NCBI RefSeq assembly: GCF_014610845.1
Contig: NZ_JABTCG010000002.1
Location: forward strand, 310,001 to 374,000
Direction: 5' to 3'
DNA length: 64,000 nucleotides
DNA from: Maribacter arenosus
GTDB lineage: Bacteria > Bacteroidota > Bacteroidia > Flavobacteriales > Flavobacteriaceae
The notes below the pieces were generated by a model, which made no database searches, was not told the DNA's origin, and saw only the letters and a program-made list of their open reading frames with translations. Position 1 is the stretch's first letter, and every line of letters starts with the position of its first letter. Both the position numbers and the translations under genes were made by a program. Shown piece by piece: positions 44,458 through 53,700 of the stretch.

Positions 44458-44727
44458 TTAAAAAGTTTCCCGTGCGTGTTTCTCGATATATTCCATAACG
44501 GAATCCCTATCATAAAGGATAATTTTCTTTTGAGGTTGGGAATATCTGATCTTTCCCTCGTCCCTTAATTTTTGCAATGTGGTCGTGGACTTTATTCTGA
44601 GTATGGACATCACCTCCGCCCCATCGATCCATTTATCCTCGGTATCCTTTCTATTGGCCTCAACGTGTTCGACCACCTTTTTGAACAGGGCATAAAAAGC
44701 CTCCTTATGTAAAACGACCACCTCCAT
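44458..44727 (-). CDS. Excisionase-like helix-turn-helix protein
   Basis: 89 residues. The winged-helix motif typical of MerR/excisionase (HTH_17) proteins is EDKWIDGAEVMSILRIKSTTTLQKLRDEGKIRYSQPQKKIILYDRDSVMEYI. Such proteins in Bacteroidota mobile elements act as directionality factors with the tyrosine integrase or as regulators. It leads a two-gene reverse-strand operon. Confidence 0.85.
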   Translation of the reverse strand: MEVVVLHKEAFYALFKKVVEHVEANRKDTEDKWIDGAEVMSILRIKSTTTLQKLRDEGKIRYSQPQKKIILYDRDSVMEYIEKHARETF

Positions 44728-45269
44728 AAAATGATTTATACACCCATAAGATATGTTTTCTATTTAGCCAAGGCCTTGGATTTCGATAAATCACACGTTA
44801 ATTCGTTATGAGGTATCAGTTGGATAGACACATCCTAAGCTTTTGTGGTCAGGGAGAAAAAAGGGCAAGCGGCCTATTCGCCGCTTGTTCTTTTGCGCGG
44901 CATCGAGGATATCGGGCAAACCTGGAACGGAAAAACTTCCCATACAGGCCAGCGAAGCGTGTCCGTATGGGGAGGATTGGAGTGAAAGGTTTGCCCGATT
45001 TCCGCAGAGGCTTGGAGAAAACCCACGCATTACTTAATTAAATGAATGTTTCACTACTGATAAAACAAGACTTTGCGACATTAATAAATAACATATTGAT
45101 ACCTCGCCCATATATAGGTAATCAGTAAGAGATCAAAAAGATAGTTTACATTGGGAATCACAAAATACCATACTATAAATCAAGATTTCATAGCCCAAAT
45201 CCCATAAAGGTTTGGCGAGGTTGTCTAAACATCTTCAATTCTCAAATTAAAGAATATCATGATTTGTAG
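44728..45269. other. Noncoding region with structured element copy 2 and presumed right boundary
   Basis: 542 bp without a convincing gene. Copy 2 of the structured element occupies 44841-45015; short ORFs across it on both strands are shadows. The 45016-45269 stretch is AT-rich and carries no tRNA-Asn 5' half, so the right end of the mobile element is not marked here. Confidence 0.6.
44841..45015. ncRNA. 175-bp structured element, copy 2
   Basis: Same layout as copy 1. Hairpin 1: CAAGCGG (44866-44872)/CCGCTTG (44881-44887). Long-range stem: ATCGGGCAAACCT (44911-44923) pairs perfectly with AGGTTTGCCCGAT (44987-44999). Inside it CTTCCCATAC pairs with GTATGGGGAG (10 bp, one G-T). Compared with copy 1 several pairs in the long stem change on both sides together, which points to selection on structure. 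Confidence 0.6.
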
Positions 45270-47231
45270 TTACTTGTAAGACAACCCAAACCCAAAAGGG
45301 TATAGTGGGTCTTTGGAATCATATTGAACATCTTCTTTTTGGTTTTCAACGGCTTCCCAAGAAGACGGAAGCTCAAAAGGTAATTTCCCCGAGGGATTCA
45401 CTTTTCCGAAAAGTACATCCATCAATACTTCATCGCTAGTGCCGAATTCTCCAAAAAGGGCACTTGAAGCCTTATCGATTTCCGTCAAAATAGCAGCGCG
45501 TTCTAGATTTGCTACTACGATCGCAGGCTTTTGATTTATCAGATCCAATAGTTCCTTTTTTTCTTCATATGAATAATAGAGCCTTCCTTGATTGAAGAAA
45601 CTTTCCAGAAAATACTCATCCCGTGGCTCGAAAGGTGTTCGTATCTTTTTTAAGATAACATCGGCGTCTTGAGGGTTGTCTACTAACGCTCCATCTGTAT
45701 TGATGACTTCCGGGGTCAGCATTCCCTCGGCATAAATCTTGGTTCCTTTTTTAAGGGGAAGCAATCCATCGTTTTTTAATAGCACCATTGATTTGCTCTG
45801 CGCAATTTTTCCTTTTTCACGAAAAGACTTTTTTCCGGCAATCTGCGCCGCTTCTTTTTCGTCTACATAAGGATTATCAAAAAGTCCCAAACGAAACTTA
45901 TCGAGCATAATCCGCTTGACGGAAATATTTATGCGGTCTTCGGAAATGGCTCCGTCCTTTACCAATTCCACAATGAGCTCTGGTATACTTTCGCCACCGA
46001 ACTGATCGCAACCCGCATCGATTACCTTTTTTACCCGCTCTTTGAGAGTTAAGTTTTCAACGCCCCATGCACGGCCTTCGCCCATTCGTGAATCGGTAAT
46101 GATGTTCCAATCCGTACAAACTACCCCTTTAAAGTTTAAAGAATCTCGAAGTAATGTGGTTATGATATCCTTGTTGAAACCAAAAGCCACATCCTCGTTG
46201 GTCTGCCCTATCGGAATTCCATAGTAAGGCATTATCTGGGCCGTATTTGCCTCGAAAGCCCCCTCTGTAAATGGAATTACGTGATAGTCAAAATTATTTC
46301 CTGGATATACTTGGTTCTTGCCATATGGAAAGTGGGCATCCTCGCCATTTTCTTGCGGGCCTCCCCCAGAAAAGTGTTTTGTCATACAGGCGACCCCATT
46401 TTGATCTAACGAATCGCCTTGAAATCCTAAGACGTACGCTTTCGTCATCATTGCAGAAAGATGCGCATCTTCGCCAAAAGTACCGTTCGACCTACCCCAT
46501 CTTGGTTCAGTTGCCAAGTCGGCCATTGGGTGCAGTGCCAAACGTATACCGACAGCCGTATATTCCCGTCTTGCGATATCCGCAAACTCACGAACCAATA
46601 CCGTATCCCTTGTTGCGGCTAGGCCCAAAGAACTAGGCCATTGCGAGAATGCCGGAGTGTACAAACTCGCTCCCGGATTATTTTCGGTGCCGTGCCGAGG
46701 GTCAGAGGCAATGGTTATGGGAATGCCCAAACGCGTGCGTTCGGCCATTTTTTGTACGCTGTTATTGTATTTTGCCAAAAGATCGGCATCTATGGAAGTC
46801 AGAATATTAAAGCTGTTCATTTTCTTTTGGGCGATCATCTCCGAATTGGACGGCAGCATGAAGGACATAATCAATGTCATTGGGTCCGTTGAAAAAACAG
46901 GCTTTTCCATAGGTTCCCCGTCAGGGGTCGTACCGATCATATTGACGAACATGGATCCTGCTTTTTCTTCCAAGGTCATCTGGGATACGAGATCGTTAGC
47001 ACGGTCTTCTAGAGATGCTTTTGGATTTTCATAGACATCTAATTTTCCATTTTTATTCAAATCCCTAAACGAGATTCCGTTTTGGGTACTAGAAGTCGCC
47101 TCTTCGCCAAGCAAATCAAAATTACTACTTGATGCCAATGCCATTTTTGTGTAAATCACTAAAAAAGCGACAATTAGAATTCCTAGTATGGCCAATAGCC
47201 CGTATTTGAGAATTTTTAAGACTTTTTTCAT
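45270..47231 (-). CDS. GH3 beta-glucosidase-type enzyme, membrane-anchored
   Basis: 653 residues. N-terminal transmembrane anchor (about residues 8-28), a calcium-loop-like DLNKNGKLDVYENP, then the GH3 (alpha/beta)8 domain with nucleophile Asp374 in GVVCTDWNIITD, and FGEDAHLSAMMTKAYVLGFQG and KHFSGGGPQENGEDAHFP near the sugar site. A (alpha/beta)6 second domain follows, with no fibronectin-like third domain, so it is shorter than BglX. Likely acts on terminal beta-linked glucose or a related sugar at the outer face of the membrane. Last gene of the ThuA/GH20 operon. Confidence 0.9.
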   Translation of the reverse strand: MKKVLKILKYGLLAILGILIVAFLVIYTKMALASSSNFDLLGEEATSSTQNGISFRDLNKNGKLDVYENPKASLEDRANDLVSQMTLEEKAGSMFVNMIGTTPDGEPMEKPVFSTDPMTLIMSFMLPSNSEMIAQKKMNSFNILTSIDADLLAKYNNSVQKMAERTRLGIPITIASDPRHGTENNPGASLYTPAFSQWPSSLGLAATRDTVLVREFADIARREYTAVGIRLALHPMADLATEPRWGRSNGTFGEDAHLSAMMTKAYVLGFQGDSLDQNGVACMTKHFSGGGPQENGEDAHFPYGKNQVYPGNNFDYHVIPFTEGAFEANTAQIMPYYGIPIGQTNEDVAFGFNKDIITTLLRDSLNFKGVVCTDWNIITDSRMGEGRAWGVENLTLKERVKKVIDAGCDQFGGESIPELIVELVKDGAISEDRINISVKRIMLDKFRLGLFDNPYVDEKEAAQIAGKKSFREKGKIAQSKSMVLLKNDGLLPLKKGTKIYAEGMLTPEVINTDGALVDNPQDADVILKKIRTPFEPRDEYFLESFFNQGRLYYSYEEKKELLDLINQKPAIVVANLERAAILTEIDKASSALFGEFGTSDEVLMDVLFGKVNPSGKLPFELPSSWEAVENQKEDVQYDSKDPLYPFGFGLSYK

Positions 47232-47274
47232 TTCTATGTGTTTAAATGTTACCTATTATCAAACTCCTTAAAGC

Positions 47275-47376
47275 TTAATTATTAGGCCAACCACGGGTAT
47301 TTTCGGTTTGGACGGATAAGATCGCCCCTGACATAATAAATGCCATAACCAATAGATTAACAATCGATTTTTTCAT
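47275..47376 (-). CDS. 33-residue secreted or membrane peptide in the glycan operon
   Basis: Reverse-strand ORF with ATG at 47376: MKKSIVNLLVMAFIMSGAILS, a complete signal-like segment, then VQTENTRGWPNN and stop at 47275-47277. It lies between the ThuA gene (33 bp) and the GH3 gene (43 bp) in the same orientation and is preceded by an A-rich stretch. It is shorter than usual annotation cut-offs. No homologue recognised. Confidence 0.5.
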   Translation of the reverse strand: MKKSIVNLLVMAFIMSGAILSVQTENTRGWPNN

Positions 47377-47409
47377 GTGTTTTTTTTAAGTTAGGATATT
47401 CTTATTTTT

Positions 47410-48273
47410 CTATTCGTCATTGAATTTTCCGGCCCATTGAATCGCGTTTTCAAGCATTTGTAAATGTTCGGGTTCTTCAAAGGCACTACCCGCATGGCCC
47501 AGGGCGGAATAGAACACCCGACCTTTGCCAACCGTATTATACCAAACGATAGGATGGTCGTCGCCCATACCAAAATCCTTATCGGAAGCCAAAAGTGGAA
47601 TGTTTCCGCTCATGTTCATATTGCCTTCATCCAATGTGTAAAGAACTTTGAAACCCTTATCGCGCGGACTGTCATAGAAAACATACCATTCCTCTTCACG
47701 CTCCCATTTGGTCGGTAGAGCTTTAGTCAGTGTTGCATTTCCTTCCTCTAAATGCATTGTTCCCATTTGAAATTGTGGATTCAACGAATGATGTGAAAAC
47801 AGGGTGCCGATTACATTTTTTTCATACCATTCCCATTGATGGGAATTATCGCCCGAGGCATGAACGCCTAGATAGCCCCCTCCATTTTCCAAATAGGATT
47901 TGAAATTTTTACGCTGTTCCTCGTCCAAAACCTTCCTGCTGCAATTGTTCCAGATGACCACATCGAATTTTTGCAATTGCTCTGGATTAAAAACAGCACC
48001 ATTATCTGTAGAGAAAAGTTTCCATCCGTTGTTCTTGGCCATTTTCTCAAAAGCGGGAATGGAAGCATCAATCGCTTCGCCATGTCGAAACCCATTGGTT
48101 TTAGAGAATAGCAGGATCGTATTTCCGATCATATCCGCAGGTAGCTCTGGCGGGTCGCTTTCGTAAAAATTAAATCCATAGCGCGCTTTATAGATAAAAA
48201 GGCCCATTGCTATTACGAACAGTAAAAACAATCCCAAAACAATCTTTAGGGCGATTTTTAGTTTACGTTTCAT
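47410..48273 (-). CDS. ThuA-like (type 1 GATase-fold) protein, membrane-anchored
   Basis: 287 residues. An N-terminal helix (ALKIVLGLFLLFVIAMGLFIYKA) precedes a ThuA domain: ILLFSKTNGFRHGEAIDASIPAFEKMAKNNGW, FDVVIWNNCSRKVLD, GGGYLGVHASGDN, GRVFYSALGHAG. ThuA proteins accompany sugar or sugar-acid catabolism; activity is uncertain. It starts 4 bp after the GH20 stop and shares clear similarity with the first 280 residues of the fusion protein at 50780. Confidence 0.9.
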   Translation of the reverse strand: MKRKLKIALKIVLGLFLLFVIAMGLFIYKARYGFNFYESDPPELPADMIGNTILLFSKTNGFRHGEAIDASIPAFEKMAKNNGWKLFSTDNGAVFNPEQLQKFDVVIWNNCSRKVLDEEQRKNFKSYLENGGGYLGVHASGDNSHQWEWYEKNVIGTLFSHHSLNPQFQMGTMHLEEGNATLTKALPTKWEREEEWYVFYDSPRDKGFKVLYTLDEGNMNMSGNIPLLASDKDFGMGDDHPIVWYNTVGKGRVFYSALGHAGSAFEEPEHLQMLENAIQWAGKFNDE

Positions 48274-48277
48274 ACTA

Positions 48278-50746
48278 CTATTCCTGGTTATGTTGAATCA
48301 ATTTTTTCAGTCCTGACTCAATCGGAAGTTTGGTGCCGCCATGACCCATACCTGCATCAATAAAGAGCGAATCCATCTCCGGGTCATTTTTAATTACAGA
48401 TTGTCCGTTCAATACGCTCAACGCCAATTCGGATAGTGCCGACAGGTTTTTTGAGTGTGCTTCAACTTCTTTCAAACGAGAATTTTCCTCAGGGAGTTCT
48501 TTCAACGAAAGCGGACTATCCTCGATATACTTTTCCGGAATTCCTAGAGCGGGTGCCAATTGCTCATGGTTTTTAGACCAAACTCGCAATTCTTCCAAAA
48601 TACGTTCTTTGGCGGCAGGATCATTGGTCTCAAGGTACAAATCGACATCTTTATTGAATCGATAGGCTACATAACTTTCAGGCCGTGCGGCATCGACGAT
48701 TCGGTTCAATGGAGTGTTAGTGTACAACTGAGGCTCGTAAATCAACATGCGATTGAAAAATTCATCTTCCTGTAAAACATCCACCAAATTCTGGAGGGGT
48801 TTTTGGTAGGGTTCCTGAACGATACTTTGAACGATTTCAGGCCCACTGGTCTTATGCTGTATTCCCATTTGAACCAAGTCATCATCCAACACCATCAACC
48901 TACGGTACATATCATCTACATTGGAAGTCAGAACCTGTGGACTCCATAACTTTTCTGCCACAACGGCCGCCCTAGGCCAAATTCTGGAATCTATGGTTCG
49001 GTTATCGACCATTTCACTCCATTGGCAGGCTTCGCCACCCAAGATGTTTTTTTGCTGTTCATTGGTCAAGGGCTGAATCTTTTCGAATTTAGGTAAGACT
49101 TCCCCGTTCGTCATATCGCTGCCACCGGTTTGCTTTCCCTTTACATCAATATTGAACATGGCGATACTGGCCTGTCCAATCAGGGAATCGGCCTTTTTCA
49201 TCAATTCATAACTAATAGTACCCACTGAGGCCTCAGCCTCGAATTTCATTGTTTCGCCATCAAGTTGAACGTTGGTAAAATCAGTTGCACTGTCCATAAA
49301 ATTCATGACTCCCCTAAGATTTTCGCCTTCCCCGAAGAAATACACATGACCATCGATTTCCGTACCCTGTACAAAAAGTTTGCATTCGTAACCTTTCCAA
49401 TTGGTGGAATCAATATCTATGGTCACGGCCCCGGATATCTGCATGGGATCCACGGAGTAGTGAAACGCCGCAGGCCTTTTATGGTCGAGATAATATCCAG
49501 AGGATAAAATGGCCTTGTTGCCCGATCTTGCAGCATCCCAAAGGGATTTATGTGATCGCCATGATTGTACGGCTATACCATCCTTGGGTAAATCGGGATG
49601 AATAATCTCGTCCCAGCCCATCATTTTTTTACCGTGCTTTTTCAGTATTTTTTGAAGACGGATGTTGAAATAGGCCTGTAGTTCATGGGAATCTTCAATG
49701 TTGTTTTCCTTCATAAAGTTTTGGATTGAATCATTGGCATCCCATTGAGCGGTCTTCACTTCATCGCCTCCAATGTGCAAATATTCATCAGGAAAAAGTT
49801 CGGCCATTTCGCCAACAAACACATCCAAAAAATCATAGACCTTATCACGGGTCGGATCCATTACCGGATCGAGGATACCGAATACGGAATCCAGAACATA
49901 AGGGCCCGGGGCACTCGCTAGTTCAGGATGGCCGACAAACCAAGCCGTCGTATGCCCTGGCACATCGAATTCAGGAATAACACGTATTCCTCGATCGGAA
50001 GCGTATGCGACAATTTCCTTTATATCTTCTTGGGAATAAAAATTGCCTTGTGAACCCATTTCGTGAAGTTTCGGGAACTTTTTCGATTCCACCCGAAACC
50101 CTTGGTATTCCGTAAGATGCCAATGCAGGACGTTCATTTTGACGGCAGCCATCGCATCTAGATTTCTAAGGATGGTTTCTTTGTTTACCCAATGTCGCCC
50201 AGCATCGATCATCAATCCACGCCAAGGGAATCTAGGGTTATCCTTTAGCTCCAATTCTGGAAAGACCCAGTCGCCATTTTCTTGTTTTGCCAATTGCAAG
50301 AGTGATTCCAATCCGTACAAAATGCCAGTATCACTATTCGCAGACAGCTCTATTTTGGAATCGGAAATAGTTAAGGAATAAGATTCGTCGTCATTTAAGG
50401 AAGGGTATGCCTTAATGGTTTTTTTACAATCGATTACCAATTCAACACCTTCTTTGTTCTTAATAGGTATTTCAGTAATCTCTCCAAATCGAGAATAGAA
50501 GCGTTCAAGGCCTTTTTCGATTTTCGAATTGCTAGTACCCTTTAGGGAATGGCCAAAATCAACATTAATTAGAAAATTTCCATTGCCAAGTTCCATTTCA
50601 GAAGGCAATGGCATTAGATTGACCAGTGCTCGATCGGCATCTGAAATCGGTGGCGGTTCGGGCTTTAAAAATCCAAACCAAGCTACCGCTGCCCCAATGA
50701 GCAGCACAACAACTATTATTCCTAGAATTTTAAAGAATTTTTTCAT
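48278..50746 (-). CDS. GH20 beta-N-acetylhexosaminidase, membrane-anchored
   Basis: 822 residues. An N-terminal membrane helix (ILGIIVVVLLIGAAVAWFGFL) is followed by an alpha/beta GH20b domain and the TIM-barrel catalytic domain (GLMIDAGRHWVNKETI..., KMNVLHWHLTEYQGFRVESKKFP). Substrate-assisted catalysis uses Asp328-Glu329 in YLHIGGDEVKTAQWD. An unusual inserted segment of about 100 residues before GGEACQWSEMVDNRTIDSRIWPRAA interrupts the barrel. It should release terminal GlcNAc or GalNAc from glycans or chitin fragments. Confidence 0.93.
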   Translation of the reverse strand: MKKFFKILGIIVVVLLIGAAVAWFGFLKPEPPPISDADRALVNLMPLPSEMELGNGNFLINVDFGHSLKGTSNSKIEKGLERFYSRFGEITEIPIKNKEGVELVIDCKKTIKAYPSLNDDESYSLTISDSKIELSANSDTGILYGLESLLQLAKQENGDWVFPELELKDNPRFPWRGLMIDAGRHWVNKETILRNLDAMAAVKMNVLHWHLTEYQGFRVESKKFPKLHEMGSQGNFYSQEDIKEIVAYASDRGIRVIPEFDVPGHTTAWFVGHPELASAPGPYVLDSVFGILDPVMDPTRDKVYDFLDVFVGEMAELFPDEYLHIGGDEVKTAQWDANDSIQNFMKENNIEDSHELQAYFNIRLQKILKKHGKKMMGWDEIIHPDLPKDGIAVQSWRSHKSLWDAARSGNKAILSSGYYLDHKRPAAFHYSVDPMQISGAVTIDIDSTNWKGYECKLFVQGTEIDGHVYFFGEGENLRGVMNFMDSATDFTNVQLDGETMKFEAEASVGTISYELMKKADSLIGQASIAMFNIDVKGKQTGGSDMTNGEVLPKFEKIQPLTNEQQKNILGGEACQWSEMVDNRTIDSRIWPRAAVVAEKLWSPQVLTSNVDDMYRRLMVLDDDLVQMGIQHKTSGPEIVQSIVQEPYQKPLQNLVDVLQEDEFFNRMLIYEPQLYTNTPLNRIVDAARPESYVAYRFNKDVDLYLETNDPAAKERILEELRVWSKNHEQLAPALGIPEKYIEDSPLSLKELPEENSRLKEVEAHSKNLSALSELALSVLNGQSVIKNDPEMDSLFIDAGMGHGGTKLPIESGLKKLIQHNQE

Positions 50747-50779
50747 TCCTAAATCTATTTCATTTACGCAAAAAAAGTA

Positions 50780-53700
50780 CTAGAGCGGCTTGTTAAAAAA
50801 CTCGAACCAATCAACAATTCCGACCATGGTCGATTCGTCTTTCTCTTCACTTTTAAACACTACATAGAAGTCTTGTTTTCCTTCCACCGATTTGTTGAAA
50901 TTTGTTTGTAACTCCTTCAGACCAAATTCAGTTAAACCGACTTCCACTGTAATCGAGCCGAGTAAATCTCCATCTATACCTCCCACACGGAATTCCACAT
51001 CGCCACCCTTAATAATTCCGGCAGCTACGGCAAACCTTCCTTTTATGGCCAGCACACCGGTCAAATCCAGATCCTTGAACATAAAATACTTTCCTTTTTG
51101 ACCAATAGCGATGCTCAAAGCCTCATCCAAATCAGGTACCGTGCCGGCCGGAACGTTCATTTTTTGGGACGAACCTACATCAAAATCCTCGGCCTCTATT
51201 TTTGGATAGTTTAGCAGAAATGTCCGTTGTGCATTCAAGCCTTCGATTTCGCCACCGCCTTGATCTGTGTAACTAGCGGTCAAAATGTAGGTGCCTTGGG
51301 TCTTGCTACCGATATGCGAATCGCTTGTGTAACTTCCCGAAGGTGGATATTTCGATTTTTTGGGCGTGGCCGATTCTGAAAGACTCAAAATATATTCGGC
51401 CATTTGTTTGGCCTCGGTTTTGCTTAAATCAGGGTGTGCGGCCATGGCGACTTGGCCCCAATTACCACTACCCCCATTGATAATTTTTCCGGCCAGCATT
51501 TCAGATGCACCCGAATTGGAAGCATATTTATTGGCAATATCAAGATACGCAGGCCCGATTGATTTCTCCTTTTCCTTATGACAAGAAACGCAGTCTGACC
51601 TACCAATCAAGCTTTTACCAATAGACGAATAAGATGCATCGGCCATGTCGGAATGATCTTTCATCGCAAGCACTTTATCGCTACCTTCGGCCAAATAATC
51701 AAAAGAAACGATCACACGCGAGGGATCCAAAGTTCCGTCGGAAAGTTTGCCATCTTCGACATCGATTACATCTACTTTGTATTTGACGTCTATTGGAGAA
51801 TCAGGCCAGTAAAAGCTACTGTTTCCACCGGTAATTTCCCATGTTAGCTCCGGCAATTCATTGCCCACCATGATTTCGGTTTCAGTTTCCGCTGTATTTC
51901 CTTCGGAGTCGGTTACTTCCAAGTTTACTTTGTATTTCCCGGATTCCGTAAAAGTATATGACGGATTTATTTCTGTCGATTCCTCGCCGGTATCGCTGAA
52001 CGTCCAATTATAGGAAAGCTCATCCCCATCATAATCGATGGAATTTCTTCCCGCGAAATTTACGGTCAATGGATCCGCCCCGATAGTTTTGTCGGCAGCG
52101 ATTTCGGCCTTTGGCGCGCGATTCCCTTTTATAAAGTCGATTCGTGAAAGTGTAGCATTGGCATTTTGCGAAAACCATCCTGTGCCATATTCCAAAATAT
52201 AGAGTGCACCATCAGGCCCATATAGCATATCGATGGTATTGTTAAATTTCATATTCGGAACGATCTGCGACATTTTTTCGAACGATCCATCCTCTTTAAA
52301 GGTCACGGCGAATATCCAACCCCGCATCCAATCATAAGCTAACAATTTTCCATCGAAATAATCTGGCCAGTTGCGACCACTATCGGGATAATCATCGCTA
52401 TAATAAATAGGACCAGCCATTGCATTCCGTGATCCCGTACCCAAATACGGAAATTCTTCTGAAACCGCATACGGATAATAAATCATTGCGGGTTGCGATG
52501 GTGGAAGTTCACGTAATCCCGTATTATTAGGGGATTCATTAATTGGTTTTAAGGAGTCGTAAGCGGCTCCCGTAGTATTGTCCACATAATCACGGGCGTG
52601 ATACGCCTCATTGTCAGCAATAAGATAAGGCCAACCGAAATTTCCTGCTTTTTGCGCCTGATTGATTTCGTCATAGCCTCTTGGCCCAAGATTCAGGGAA
52701 TCATTGTTTCCGTCTGGGCCAACCTCGCCCCAGTACAGGAATCCTGTACGCGAATCTACCGAAATACGATATGGGTTCCGATTGCCCATCACATAGATTT
52801 CTGGACGTGTTTTCGCTTCTCCTTTAGCAAATAGGTTTCCTTCGGGAATACTGTAGGTGCCATCATCTTCCGGCTTTATTCTAAGGATTTTTCCACGAAG
52901 GTCGTTTGTATTCGCGGAAGATTTTTGAGCATCCCATGGCATTCTGCCTTCGCGACGGTCAATAGGCGCATAACCATCAGCTCGCGGACTAGTATTGTCT
53001 CCTGTGGAAAGATACAGCAAGCCGTCTGGCCCGAATTCCAAAGAACCTCCCGAATGACAACATTCTTGCCTTTGTGTCGTTACTTGCAACAGGACTTTTT
53101 CGGTATCGAGCAGCAAGCTATTGTCCTTTAATTCAAAACGTGATAGGTTTTGCTTGTCATCATCAGGTTTGGAGTAATAAATGTAAACCCAACTGTTATC
53201 CTTATAATTCGGATCTACGGCAAGGCCCAATAGTCCATCTTCCAAGCCTGAGAATACATCCATGGTGTGAATGACGGAATCGGTACCTTTTTCAAGATCA
53301 TAAATATGAACGTCACCCTTTCTTTCGATGAAGATTATTTCATTTGGCGATAGAAAATCAAGCTCCATGGGTTCGTTCAAATTCTGGGTAAAGACCGTTT
53401 TGGCAAAACGGTTTTCCTCAGGCATGAGTTCGGCATAAGCCTTAGTGTAATCAACAGGTTGACCCAACCCAATTGCGTATTTGATACCACCTAATAGATG
53501 GCTTAAAAATTTCGAATCTGAAAACTGCTCATTAGTATGGCCCATCCCCGTATAAAAGGAACGCCCGCCGTCGTATTCCTTATACCATGCGATTGGGTGG
53601 TTAGCGCCGTTAGTACCGCCTTCATAGGTCGATTCATCTACAGTAATCAACACATTGTTGGTCGGTTCTATTGATTTATAGTTGTACCATTCATCAGCAA

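Noticed and set aside
44806-45041. Overlapping 64-77 codon ORFs on both strands across structured element copy 2
   Set aside because: The corresponding frames are not conserved in copy 1, whereas the stems are; structure explains the sequence better than coding.
45016-45269. Search for the right attachment site (tRNA-Asn 5' half plus core CTGTTAATCAG)
   Set aside because: Only a short chance match (TAATCAG near 45120); no tRNA structure. Right boundary left open.
46271-46636. 121-codon forward ORF opposite the GH3 gene
   Set aside because: Antisense to conserved GH3 residues and without family features.
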